In this document: positions 16,868 through 25,569 of the stretch, piece by piece
Position numbering within the stretch: the first letter of the stretch is position 1
Layout: every line of letters begins with the position of its first letter
Source: Aminobacter sp. AP02
GTDB lineage: Bacteria; Pseudomonadota; Alphaproteobacteria; Rhizobiales; Rhizobiaceae
Reading direction: 5' to 3'
Length of the DNA: 64,000 bases
Assembly (NCBI RefSeq): GCF_003148805.1
Contig: NZ_QGGX01000003.1
Coordinates: 310,001 to 374,000 of the forward strand
Translations under genes and position numbers: made by a program
Notes under the pieces: model-generated
What the model saw: only the letters and a program-made list of their open reading frames with translations
What the model was told of the DNA's origin: nothing
The model's database searches: none

Positions 16868-17041
16868 GAATATATTCCTATTGCCTGATTTTTTTAAATC
16901 CCCAGCTGTGTCCAACTGGCCCTTGTCGCGCCGGCAAAAATCGGTGACAAGTCAGGCGTGGGCCGAAGGGACGCGCGCCCTCAAATTCGCCAGCAAAAGT
17001 ATTTTGGTATAAGCTGCAGTCACGCGCCGGGCTCGTCTCGA

Positions 17042-19198
17042 ATGGAAAATCCCACCGAACCACGCAAGAAGAGAGGCCATGTCGCCGCTAGCCTGCTGGC
17101 CGTCGACGCCTGGCTCGATTCAACGCTCTATGAACTGCGATTCCGCACCCAGCAGTTTTGGGAAAGCGCCACGATCTTTTTTCGTCGCTTCCGCGTCAAA
17201 GGCTGGCGCCGCGGCGTTATCGAGGTCCTGAGCGAGTCATTCACCATGGCTGCCGGCGGCTCGGTAGTGATGCTCGCACTCGCCATGCCGGCTTTCCAGG
17301 AAACTACCGGCAACTGGCGCAACCAGGACGACTTCGCCGTCACCTTCCTCGACCGTTACGGCAACGAGATAGGCCAGCGCGGCATCATCCAGCGCGACTC
17401 CGTGCCTGTCGATGAAATGCCCGATCACGTGATCAAGGCCGTGCTGGCGACGGAAGACCGCCGCTTCTTCGAACACTACGGCATCGATCTGTTCGGGCTG
17501 GTGCGAGCCATGTCGGAAAACATGCGCGCCAACTCCGTCGTTCAGGGCGGTTCGAGCATCACCCAGCAGTTGGCCAAGAACCTTTTCCTGACCAACGAGC
17601 GCACGGTGGAACGCAAGGTCAAGGAAGCGTTCCTGTCACTCTGGCTTGAATCGAACCTGTCAAAGAAAGAGATACTGCAGCTCTATCTCGACCGCGCCTA
17701 TATGGGCGGCGGCACATTCGGCATCGCGGCGGCCGCGGATTTCTACTTTGGCAAGCAGGTCAAGGATCTCAACCTCGCTGAAGCGGCGATGCTTGCCGGC
17801 CTGTTCAAGGCACCGACCAAGTACGCCCCCCACATCAACCTCCCGGCCGCCCGCGCTCGCGCCAACGTCGTGCTCAGCAACCTCGTGCAGGCGGGCTTCA
17901 TGACAGAAGGCCAGGTGCTGTCAGCGCGGCTTCACCCGGCTGACATCGTCGATCGCGGCGACCGCAAGAGTCCGGACTACTTCCTCGACTGGGCCTTCGA
18001 CGAGGTCAAGAAGATCGCCTCGAAGTCGGGCACCCACTCGCTGGTCGCGCGCACCACGATCGACATGAACATCCAGAAGGCAGCGGAGGAGTCGATTGAG
18101 TTTCACCTGCGCCAGTTCGGCAAGGAATTCAACGTCACCGAAGGTGCGGTCGTCGTCATCGAGACCAATGGAGCGGTGCGCGCCATCGTCGGAGGCCGCG
18201 ACTACGGCGCGAGCCAGTTCAATCGAGCCACCAAGGCTCAGCGCCAGACCGGATCGTCGTTCAAGCCTTATGTCTACGCCACGGCCATGGAGAACGGTTT
18301 TACCCCGGATTCGATCATTTCAGACGCGCCGATCAGTTGGGGCGCCTGGTCGCCGAAAAACTATACGCGAGGCTATTCCGGACGCATGACGCTGACCACA
18401 GCGCTGGTCAAGTCGATCAACACGGTGCCGGTGCGCCTTGCCAAGGACCACCTTTCCATTCCACCGATCAAGGCGATGACCGAGGCGATGGGGGTCGAAT
18501 CTCCCGTCAGTTCCCACAAGACCATGGTGCTAGGCACGTCGGGCCTGACCGTCATGGATCAGGCAACCGGATACAGCGTTCTGGCTCAGGACGGCGTCGT
18601 CGGCACGCGCCACGGCATTACCCAGCTCGTCACGCATTCGGGCCAGGTCGTGTACGACTACAGCAAGGATGCGCCGCCGCCGCACCGTGTGCTGTCCGAA
18701 CAGGCGGTCAGTTCGATGAACTCCATCATGGTGCAGATTCCCGAGGTTGGAACCGCACGCAAGGCCGCCCTTCCCAACATCCGCTCCGCCGGCAAGACCG
18801 GCACAACCCAGTCCTATCGCGACGCTTGGTACATCGGCTACACCGGCAATTACACCGCTGCCGTCTGGCTTGGAAACGACGACTTTTCACCAACCAACAA
18901 GATGACCGGCGGTTCGCTACCGGCGATGATATGGCAGCGCTTCATGGCCTACGCGCACCAGAACATGGACCTGAAGCCCATTCCGGGCATCAAGAACCCC
19001 TTCGTCGATCCGGCCGCGATCGCCAAGGCCAAGGAAGCCGAGAAAGACGGAGCCCAGCCCGCGATGGCTGATACGTCTGATCGCCCTCCAGTGCTGTCGA
19101 GCACGACCACGCGTGCGCTGCGCAACATCGCCGATTCCTTCCACAACGCACCGGCCATCGAGCGCTCGGCCGAGCCCGAGACGCTTTCGGCGCTATGA
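17042..19198 (+). CDS. Class A penicillin-binding protein (PBP1-type)
   Basis: A bifunctional peptidoglycan synthase of 718 residues anchored in the inner membrane by one helix near 70-90 (GGSVVMLALAMPAF). The glycosyltransferase domain (GT51) has the catalytic Glu at E138 in ATEDRRFFEHYGID and QGGSSITQQLAKNLFL. The transpeptidase domain has the nucleophile Ser405 in SSFK, the SIN motif (VKSINTVP) and Lys585 in KTGTT. The ATG at 17042 follows a weak site. It is transcribed away from the GTA cluster and is likely a housekeeping cell wall gene marking the boundary of that cluster. The tail (about 650-718) is acidic and alanine-rich. Confidence 0.93.
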   Translation: MENPTEPRKKRGHVAASLLAVDAWLDSTLYELRFRTQQFWESATIFFRRFRVKGWRRGVIEVLSESFTMAAGGSVVMLALAMPAFQETTGNWRNQDDFAVTFLDRYGNEIGQRGIIQRDSVPVDEMPDHVIKAVLATEDRRFFEHYGIDLFGLVRAMSENMRANSVVQGGSSITQQLAKNLFLTNERTVERKVKEAFLSLWLESNLSKKEILQLYLDRAYMGGGTFGIAAAADFYFGKQVKDLNLAEAAMLAGLFKAPTKYAPHINLPAARARANVVLSNLVQAGFMTEGQVLSARLHPADIVDRGDRKSPDYFLDWAFDEVKKIASKSGTHSLVARTTIDMNIQKAAEESIEFHLRQFGKEFNVTEGAVVVIETNGAVRAIVGGRDYGASQFNRATKAQRQTGSSFKPYVYATAMENGFTPDSIISDAPISWGAWSPKNYTRGYSGRMTLTTALVKSINTVPVRLAKDHLSIPPIKAMTEAMGVESPVSSHKTMVLGTSGLTVMDQATGYSVLAQDGVVGTRHGITQLVTHSGQVVYDYSKDAPPPHRVLSEQAVSSMNSIMVQIPEVGTARKAALPNIRSAGKTGTTQSYRDAWYIGYTGNYTAAVWLGNDDFSPTNKMTGGSLPAMIWQRFMAYAHQNMDLKPIPGIKNPFVDPAAIAKAKEAEKDGAQPAMADTSDRPPVLSSTTTRALRNIADSFHNAPAIERSAEPETLSAL

Positions 19199-19310
19199 CG
19201 TTGCTGATGGTCGGCCAGCGATCGCTCTCGCACCGGCTGCAGCCGTTCCCCGCTTGCCTTCCAGTCCTGTGGCGGGATATTCCTCCGCCAACTCCATCCT
19301 GCGGCGGCTC

Positions 19311-19895
19311 ATGCTGAAACAATCGCTCCTGATAGCTCTCGCCCTTGCCGTCGCGGTCGGCGGTGGCGCTGCGAGCGTGGGCATGGTCCTCAATTCGCAG
19401 GAGGGCATCGGTGCCGTGTCGGTGGGTCCGTGGACCGCATTTCCCGACATCGGCACACCGGATGCCGACCCCTATTCCAAGGCGCGCGTGACGCGCGACG
19501 GCGTACTCGCGCTCGGTCGCGCGGAAGGTCTCAGTTTCGTCGCTGAACGCGACTCAAGTGGTGTCACATTGAGAAGCGAGTGTAACTATCGCGTCGAAGG
19601 ATCGCTGCCGGTTGCAAGGTTCTGGACGCTTTATGCCACCGACAGGGCAAGCACCGCGCTCAAGTCGGGAATGCGACGCGACCCTGCGGTGCATTCGCTC
19701 GAAGTTCTCCGCCAGCCGGACAATTCCGTCCAGATTTCGGTTGGCAACCGGCCCCAGCCCGGCAATTGGCTCGCAGTTACGGGCGTGGGCGCCATGAACC
19801 TGGTGCTAACGCTTTACGATACCCCCATCGCCAGCAGCACCGGCCTGTCCGGCATCGAAATGCCACGCATTGTCAGGGTGCAGTGCAATGCGTAG
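19311..19895 (+). CDS. Exported DUF1214-type protein
   Basis: A 194-residue protein with an N-terminal signal or anchor (LLIALALAVAVGGGAASVGM). RFWTLYATDRAS, SVQISVGNRPQPGNWL and the C-terminal NLVLTLYDTPIAS fit the DUF1214 domain. It is followed, with overlap, by a DUF1254-type protein. In larger proteins the two domains occur fused; here they are separate coupled genes. The start at ATG 19311 gives a clean signal sequence; the longer open frame upstream begins inside the penicillin-binding protein gene. Function unknown, probably in the periplasm or at the membrane. Confidence 0.8.
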   Translation: MLKQSLLIALALAVAVGGGAASVGMVLNSQEGIGAVSVGPWTAFPDIGTPDADPYSKARVTRDGVLALGRAEGLSFVAERDSSGVTLRSECNYRVEGSLPVARFWTLYATDRASTALKSGMRRDPAVHSLEVLRQPDNSVQISVGNRPQPGNWLAVTGVGAMNLVLTLYDTPIASSTGLSGIEMPRIVRVQCNA

Positions 19896-20430
19896 GCTGT
19901 TTCACGCGCTGGCAATCGGGTTGATCGGCGCTGGCATCGCGCACATCGTCATCCTGCTGCTGGTGCCAAGCTTTTCCGAGCGTGATGCGTGGTCACGCCT
20001 TGCGATGGTTGCCGCTCCCAACAAGATCGTGCGCCTCGACCAGGACGTCGGCGGCGCACCCGTGGTGAAGTCGCTGGACCCGTCCTTCTACGATGCCGCA
20101 TGTCGTTTCGACCTTACCGAAGGTGTCGTACGCATCGACAACGCCGGCAAGGTTCCCTACTGGTCGGCCTCGGTCTATGACCGGAGCGGGCAGAACATCT
20201 ACAGCTTCAATGACAGAACGGCGACCGACGGCAGCCTGGACTTTGTGGTGCTTACACCTGCCCAGATGATCGACCTGCGCAAGGAATTGCCGCCAGAGTT
20301 CGAAAAATCGATCTTCGTGGAAACGCCGATCGACGAAGGCATCGTCGTTGTCCGCGTCTTTGTTCCCGACGAGAGCTGGAAGCCCAGGGTCTCGCGCTTC
20401 CTCGACGGCATCAACTGCGAAATTCAGTAA
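19888..20430 (+). CDS. Exported DUF1254-type protein
   Basis: A 180-residue protein with an N-terminal membrane segment (ALAIGLIGAGIAHIVILLLV). The rest (VPYWSASVYDRSGQNIYSFN, FVVLTPAQMIDLRKELP, GIVVVRVFVPDESWKPRV) fits the DUF1254 family. The ATG at 19888 overlaps the stop of the DUF1214-type gene by 8 bp, so the two are translationally coupled and probably act together. Nothing in the sequence reveals a substrate. Confidence 0.8.
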   Translation: MRRLFHALAIGLIGAGIAHIVILLLVPSFSERDAWSRLAMVAAPNKIVRLDQDVGGAPVVKSLDPSFYDAACRFDLTEGVVRIDNAGKVPYWSASVYDRSGQNIYSFNDRTATDGSLDFVVLTPAQMIDLRKELPPEFEKSIFVETPIDEGIVVVRVFVPDESWKPRVSRFLDGINCEIQ

Positions 20431-20784
20431 GCGCGCCGGCCCGAGAGCCGGACAGTTCGACAGGTAGGTTCAAAGGCCTGAAGTGTCCTTTGTGCGTCCA
20501 GCGGATGCATGGCGCTTCAATGCCGCGGCAGCGGGTCCTTCCGCCGAGGCGCGGCACTGCGTTGCGTGCGACCGCCCGTTGCCGAAGCCGTTCCCGATGT
20601 GCGCTCGTAGCGCACGCCTGGGAAGATGATTATTGATGCCGACGTTCCCGGTGCACTTGGCGACCGGTGGGTAGCCGCACGACGCGGCATGAATGACACT
20701 ATGCTGCCCATGGCTGGCGATTCCCTCTCGGTTGAACCGGAGTAAGCACGCAACGCCTCCAAAGCCGATAAGGCCAGCAGAGAG

Positions 20785-20799
20785 TTAACAGTCAGTTAC
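20785..20799 (+). promoter_or_regulatory. CtrA-like site (TTAA-N7-TTAC)
   Basis: TTAA, seven bases, then TTAC; the CtrA consensus is TTAA-N7-TTAA. One mismatch. It lies 340 bp before the DUF2336 gene, so its target is unclear. Confidence 0.3.
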
Positions 20800-21021
20800 T
20801 GCCATGCCTTTGATTCAATTCCTGGGGCGATGCGTTTGACACTCTCTTTTTAATCAGGGGGTGTGAAAGGTCCGTGAGCGTTTTGCCAATGTCGGGGCCA
20901 AACTGCATTTTTCCTTTGCAACATTTTAGACCCGGGCTCGCCCGACAACGGATGGCAAGGGGCTAAAGAGAAAGAAACCATCGTAACCTTTTGTTAATGA
21001 ACGTATTTCTTAACAGCAAAG

Positions 21022-21037
21022 TTAACAGTCCGCTAAC
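21022..21037 (+). promoter_or_regulatory. CtrA-like site (TTAA-N7-CTAAC)
   Basis: TTAA, seven bases (CAGTCCG), then CTAAC, one mismatch to the extended CtrA consensus TTAA-N7-TTAAC. It lies 104 bp before the GTG of the DUF2336 gene, a normal place for a promoter-linked site. A TTAA at 21010 is spaced eight bases from it and may add to the binding. Confidence 0.4.
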
Positions 21038-21140
21038 AAATCCGCGCTAAGTTTATCTTCATCTTCGGGACTTCAAGGACGGGTACAGCAGTGCCTACCG
21101 CTTCCGAGGCAGTGTCTAGTTGTGTCAGGCGTAACCGTTC

Positions 21141-22142
21141 GTGTCAGCATCGGACTTCAGGCAAATCGCTATCGGACGCGAATTCGGAAAGCCCGAACGG
21201 CTGTTCCGGGCGGCAGTCTCTGCATTTTGCGCCCTGCCCCGCCCTTCGCGCCGCGAGATCGCGCAACTTGAAGATCTGACGCTGCCGCTTTTCGACAAGG
21301 TGTCAATTGAAGCCCGCCGGTTTGTCGCCGCGGCACTTTCAGATTGCGAATATGCGCCCGTTGGCCTGGTTCGGCGGCTTTGCGACGAAAGCGTCGATAT
21401 CGCAGCACCGCTGCTTGTCCGCTCGCCCGTACTGTCCGACGTCGCGCTCATAGCGCTGATCGGGCGCCACGGTCTGCCGCACGCACGTGCAATCGCCCGC
21501 CGCCCAAACCTCAACACAACAATCGCCGACTTGATCAGGGTGCTCGAACGCCCCCGCCTGGTTCATCCAGAGGGCGCAACCCTTGAAGCGGCATCCGCCG
21601 TTGAAACCCGCCCGGCTGTGGCTGCTCCGGCGCCAGACGCCTCGAGCACCTTTGTTTCCGGTCAACTCGCCGAAGCCACCCGCCGCAGGCTGCGGTCGAT
21701 GATGACGCCCAATGCCCCGCAGCAGTCCAAATCGCGTGATGGGCCACCCCGATCAGCGGCCTACGACAGGCTCAAGACCACCGCCCTTACAGGCAACAGC
21801 ACGTTCTTCCAGACAGCGCTTGCGGATGCGCTGGAAATCGACTTCCAGACTGCACGTTCGATCACGGAAAAGGCAGGCTACTCTTCACTCATCGATGCGT
21901 TGAAGGCGCTCGACCTGCCGGAGGAACAGGCGTTCCTGCTCGCCGCCACGACATTTCCGGGCCAGTTTACCCATGCCGAAGCGATCAGGTTGTTTTTGGA
22001 GCGCTACCGCCTGCTGCATCGCGATGTAGCGCTCGATCGCGTGCGCGACTGGAAGGCTGCGTCCATCGGTGCCCGCATCCGCAGCAACGCCGAACGTCTT
22101 CGGCCACAGCCGAAGGCTGACGCCTCGCTCAGGGCGTCGTAA
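21141..22142 (+). CDS. DUF2336-type protein
   Basis: A 333-residue soluble protein from a GTG at 21141. The N-terminal 130 residues look like helical repeats (LPLFDKVSIEARRFVAAALS, LVRRLCDESVDIAAPLLVRS), as in the DUF2336 family, which is common in alphaproteobacteria and linked to signalling. A proline- and alanine-rich linker follows (about 150-200) and then a second helical domain (FFQTALADALEIDFQTARSI). Candidate CtrA sites stand upstream and a DivJ/PleC-like kinase is encoded nearby, so a cell-cycle link is possible but inferred. It converges on the DUF1491 gene with a 14-bp overlap. Confidence 0.75.
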   Translation: MSASDFRQIAIGREFGKPERLFRAAVSAFCALPRPSRREIAQLEDLTLPLFDKVSIEARRFVAAALSDCEYAPVGLVRRLCDESVDIAAPLLVRSPVLSDVALIALIGRHGLPHARAIARRPNLNTTIADLIRVLERPRLVHPEGATLEAASAVETRPAVAAPAPDASSTFVSGQLAEATRRRLRSMMTPNAPQQSKSRDGPPRSAAYDRLKTTALTGNSTFFQTALADALEIDFQTARSITEKAGYSSLIDALKALDLPEEQAFLLAATTFPGQFTHAEAIRLFLERYRLLHRDVALDRVRDWKAASIGARIRSNAERLRPQPKADASLRAS

Positions 22143-22476
22143 GCGAAACCAGGTCCTTGATCTCGGATTTGCCCGGCTCGATTTCCACGACCCAGATGTC
22201 GGGATCGAACCGACGCTCGCGCTCAAGCCGCTTGTCGATTGCCGTGCCATCATCGTCGCTTTCGAGCAGGCTGAACTGGCGTTCGTCAGGTTTTGCCATG
22301 TCGTAGCTTGTCTGGGGGGCTGGCCCATAGAGATTCTGTTGGCCAAAGCGATCGCGAGTGAGGATAAAGACCGCACCTGCCTCCAACGCACCCCGGTTAA
22401 GAATGGCGCCGAAGCCCCCCTCACCGAAGACCCGCTTCAACAAGGCCGATACCCAAAAATCAGTGGTTAAGCGCAT
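22129..22476 (-). CDS. DUF1491 family protein
   Basis: A 115-residue soluble protein. MRLTTDFWVSALLKRVFGEG, GAVFILTRDRFG and the C-terminal DIWVVEIEP are hallmarks of DUF1491, a conserved alphaproteobacterial family without known function. It lies upstream of nothing on its own strand, and its 3' end overlaps the convergent DUF2336 gene. Confidence 0.88.
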   Translation of the reverse strand: MRLTTDFWVSALLKRVFGEGGFGAILNRGALEAGAVFILTRDRFGQQNLYGPAPQTSYDMAKPDERQFSLLESDDDGTAIDKRLERERRFDPDIWVVEIEPGKSEIKDLVSLTTP

Positions 22477-22560
22477 TCATCAGGCCCGATCGCGATTTCG
22501 ATCCGGCCTCTATAACGTCTTGCGGGCAAGGCGCACAGGCTCTCCGGTCCGAACCGGTCG

Positions 22561-23364
22561 TCAGTTAGTCAGGCCGATCTCGCGCATCTTGGCATAGACC
22601 GCCGGGTCTGGCTCGCCCGTTTCAGGTAGACCGAACAGCGCCTGGAATTCGCGGATCGCCGCTTTTGTCCTTCCGCCGGGCACCCCATCGATCTCGATGC
22701 CGTCATTGCCGAAGGCCTTCAGTCCAGCCTGAATTTTCATGATCCGGGCGCTGGCGCCGGCATCGCCCATCGGCTCAGCACGAACTGGCGCTGGTGCCGT
22801 TTCGGCTCGTGGCGCGGGCGCCGGGGCCGGTGTCGCCTGCGCGCGGGGCGTCGGCTTGGGAGCTATGCCAGCGGTAATCTCAGCTGCGCCCAATTGTTCA
22901 AGCAGCGACTGGTCGATCTCGCCGGTGGCCGCCAAACCGACCTTCTTCTGATAGGCCTGGATCGCACCGCGCGTAGCAGGTCCATTCAGCCCGTCGACCG
23001 TCCCATCATAAAAGGCAAGGTCCTTCAGGATGCCCTGGACCTGTTCGATCCTTGGGTCGCCCTGCGGCCGCGCAACTTCCACGGCTTCCTGCGGGCGCTC
23101 GATCTTGATCGTCGTCTCCGGCGCGTCTTCCTTCATATCGGGGAACTCGACCGTCTCGCGGGTTGAAAAGAATGCACCCTTGTGCGCATAAGGCTGGTAC
23201 CACAGCGCATTCGCCGAGACGTAAAACAGCGCCACCAAAAAGGCTGTCGAGCCGCCGACCAGGACAGGATTGCGCGCAACCAGCCCGCCAAGCGCAAGCA
23301 CACCCTCCTGCAACGGGCTGCGGTCATCTACGATGGGCCTAGCCTGCTTTGCGGAGCGAGCCAT
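22561..23364 (-). CDS. Membrane-anchored peptidoglycan-binding protein
   Basis: A 267-residue protein with one membrane helix near 38-53 (STAFLVALFYVSANALWY) after a cytoplasmic N-terminus. Two peptidoglycan-binding-1 type repeats follow: about 105-160 (LAFYDGTVDGLNGPATRGAI) and 210-262 (FGNDGIEIDGVPGGRTKAAI), joined by a proline- and alanine-rich linker. It would sit in the inner membrane and hold the wall. Its start overlaps the end of the histidine kinase gene by 26 bp, so the two are co-transcribed. Confidence 0.85.
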   Translation of the reverse strand: MARSAKQARPIVDDRSPLQEGVLALGGLVARNPVLVGGSTAFLVALFYVSANALWYQPYAHKGAFFSTRETVEFPDMKEDAPETTIKIERPQEAVEVARPQGDPRIEQVQGILKDLAFYDGTVDGLNGPATRGAIQAYQKKVGLAATGEIDQSLLEQLGAAEITAGIAPKPTPRAQATPAPAPAPRAETAPAPVRAEPMGDAGASARIMKIQAGLKAFGNDGIEIDGVPGGRTKAAIREFQALFGLPETGEPDPAVYAKMREIGLTN

Positions 23365-25114
23365 TGCGCATCTCCCTGTTCCTGCTGGCAGGCAACCGCA
23401 TCACTTCGCCCTTCGTAGCCTCGGGACGGAATGCCGGACCTTCGATCGGCAGGCTGATGGTCACTGTGGTTCCCTGGCCAGGTGCGCTTTCGATCGACAT
23501 GGTTCCGTCGTGCAGTGCGACCAGCCCCTTGACCAGCGAGAGCCCCAGGCCGGTGCCTTCGAAGCGGCGGGTGTAGTCGTTCTGCACCTGCATGAAGGGC
23601 GTGCCCAGCCTCGGCAGATCCTCCTGGGCGATGCCGATACCGGTGTCGGACACCCAAAAGTGCAGGCGCGATCCCAGCCGCTTGGCGCCGATCTCGACCC
23701 TGCCGCCTTCGGGCGTGAACTTCAGCGCATTGGACACCAGATTGATCAGCACCTGCTGCACTGCCCTGCGATCGGCCTTGACCTCGCCGGTGGCGGTGGA
23801 CACTTCGACGGCCAGGTCGATTGCCTTGGCCTGTGCCTGCAGTGCCAGCATCGAGGTGCACATGTCGACAGCCTCGCGGAACCTGAACGGCTCCGGGTTG
23901 ATCGCATAGCAGCCCGACTCGATCTTGGTGACGTCGAGAATCGAATTCACGACTTCGAGCAGATGCTGGCCTGAATCGCGGACGATGCCGACATATTCCT
24001 TCTGGCGCGGCTCTTGGAATCCACCGAACATCTCGTGGAGCAGCATGTCGGAGAACCCGATGATCGCGTTCAGCGGTGTCCGCAGTTCGTGGCTTACAGC
24101 GGCCAGGAAATTGCTCTTGGCAAGCTCCGCACTCTTCACCGCGTCGGCTGCCTTGGCCAACTCGTCGCGCAGGTCTGCAACCGTGTCGTTTTCGCGGACG
24201 ATCGCAACAAACGACTGGCCTTCGGCCTTGATCAGATCCAGCGCAAATGGCCGGAAATTATCGCCGGAATCGCTTTCATTCTGCCGGGGCAGGCGCAAGC
24301 GCAAGTCGACCTGGCGCAGTTGGGCCCCGTCGCGCATGTCGGCCAGGGCGCAGAGATAGGCGACGCGATCCGCAACATGGATGCGATCGAAAAGGGCGGT
24401 GCCCAGCATGAGTTCCGGCTGCAGGCGCAATATCGTCCGGGACTGCTCCGACACGTCCGTCACGTCGCCATTATGGGCAACGCGCAGCACAACCGCCTGG
24501 AGCAACTTGTCCAGGGCATGGGTAGGCGCGACATCCCGTTCGACACGTTGAACCAAAAACGCACGGGCTCGTGCGGCGACAGTGGCCAGCCAGGCAACGG
24601 GCAACAGCCAATGCCATGCCGACACCGCAGCGCCTTCGGCGAATGGCAACGTGCCGAGAAAACCTTGAGACAGCAAAGCGGCAACGGCCGCAGCCGCGCC
24701 AAGAAGAGCCGCCTTGCGCGTGCGCCAGACCCACAGCGCTTCGAGTGGCAATGCAGCAACCAGCAGAGTGGCCGGCGAGGTCACCCCGCCCGCAGCAGCA
24801 ATGATCGAAGCGATTGCGGCTGTTCCGACAACCAGAGATGCCAAGCCAATCTGTTTGGCCTTGCCAGTCGCGGCGACCAAGAGCGCTGCAAGCCAGCTCA
24901 GGCTGAAGGCTACGAAAATGACGGCAAAGGTGGCAGCCGCGCCGAAATTCGCCGTGACCAGGACCACGCCTGCTCCGCCCACGAGAAACGGGGCTGCCAG
25001 CAGCAAGCCGACAAGGCGCTGTTGCAACGGCCGCCCGGAGCCATCGATCGACGGATGGACCAACCGGTCGCAGCCGGCGGCGACCGCGCCGGAAAACTCA
25101 CCGTATCTGGTCAT
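23339..25114 (-). CDS. Membrane sensor histidine kinase, DivJ/PleC-like
   Basis: A 591-residue kinase from the ATG at 25114. The N-terminal 190 residues contain about six membrane helices (AAPFLVGGAGVVLVTANFG onward). A PAS-like region follows at about 210-310. The dimerisation domain has the phospho-acceptor box AAVSHELRTPLNAIIGFSDM, and the ATPase domain has NLVSNALKFTP, DTGIGIA and FEGTGLGLSLVKG. The H-box and the downstream FGGFQEPRQKEYVGIVRDSG resemble the DivJ/PleC/PdhS group that controls DivK and the cell cycle in Rhizobiales. Which member it is cannot be told without a tree. A peptidoglycan-binding protein gene is translationally coupled to it. Confidence 0.8.
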   Translation of the reverse strand: MTRYGEFSGAVAAGCDRLVHPSIDGSGRPLQQRLVGLLLAAPFLVGGAGVVLVTANFGAAATFAVIFVAFSLSWLAALLVAATGKAKQIGLASLVVGTAAIASIIAAAGGVTSPATLLVAALPLEALWVWRTRKAALLGAAAAVAALLSQGFLGTLPFAEGAAVSAWHWLLPVAWLATVAARARAFLVQRVERDVAPTHALDKLLQAVVLRVAHNGDVTDVSEQSRTILRLQPELMLGTALFDRIHVADRVAYLCALADMRDGAQLRQVDLRLRLPRQNESDSGDNFRPFALDLIKAEGQSFVAIVRENDTVADLRDELAKAADAVKSAELAKSNFLAAVSHELRTPLNAIIGFSDMLLHEMFGGFQEPRQKEYVGIVRDSGQHLLEVVNSILDVTKIESGCYAINPEPFRFREAVDMCTSMLALQAQAKAIDLAVEVSTATGEVKADRRAVQQVLINLVSNALKFTPEGGRVEIGAKRLGSRLHFWVSDTGIGIAQEDLPRLGTPFMQVQNDYTRRFEGTGLGLSLVKGLVALHDGTMSIESAPGQGTTVTISLPIEGPAFRPEATKGEVMRLPASRNREMRNGSLRKAG

Positions 25115-25266
25115 GACAAAACTCAACGCTACGCACTCTTCCGTGGCTCGCTTTGCGGCTCTTCTGTAGTTGTCCCTAAAGTCTCACCGAGCCTTTAATG
25201 AAGGGATAAGGCAGGGCGACCGAAAGCCGGCCACATGGCGAATATCGGGATTGCGGCGGCGACATT

Positions 25267-25281
25267 CGAGAACAGTTCTCG
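25267..25281. promoter_or_regulatory. Perfect inverted repeat upstream of the histidine kinase gene
   Basis: CGAGAAC-A-GTTCTCG, 7-bp arms around one base, lies 153 bp before the kinase gene and about 290 bp before the DUF5330-like gene. The 370-bp region 25200-25569 has no gene. The repeat could be an operator; the regulator is unknown. Confidence 0.3.
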
Positions 25282-25569
25282 CCATGGTAAACGGAGGGTT
25301 ATTTGCCGACTTGGTGTCCGCGAATCTGCCTTGAACCTGCCGTCGTGATTTTTAGCAATTTAAATCAATTACTTACGAGTCTCGTGCCAAATTGCATGGG
25401 CGAACATACCTGCCGGTCGGGGCAGTCCGTTAAACTTTGGTGAAAAGCCTTCTCAAAATGCCATCTTTTGAAGCAAGCGCTCCTTCGCTCCTTCATGCCA
25501 TTGTCGACCCAACAAGTTGCATGGCCGCCTAAAGACAAACCGGCCCCGCCAGATCACAAGAGGCTTCCC

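Larger units (their letters stand above)
20431..21140 (+). other. Long intergenic region with AT-rich promoter segment
   Basis: This is the longest gap in the window, 710 bp. The first 330 bp is GC-rich with no convincing gene; a minus-strand frame at 20517-20762 has no family features. From about 20780 the base composition turns AT-rich, with repeated TTAAC/CTAAC words (20785, 21010, 21022, 21033), including two CtrA-like arrangements. This half is the likely promoter region of the DUF2336 gene. A small RNA is possible but no clear terminator was seen. Confidence 0.5.

Noticed and set aside
20517-20762. An 81-residue minus-strand frame in the long intergenic region
   Set aside because: No ribosome site, no hydrophobic or helical pattern and no family; kept as non-coding.
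25267-25281. SOS (LexA) box
   Set aside because: The rhizobial SOS box is a direct repeat GTTC-N7-GTTC or GAAC-N7-GAAC; this is an inverted repeat with one central base.
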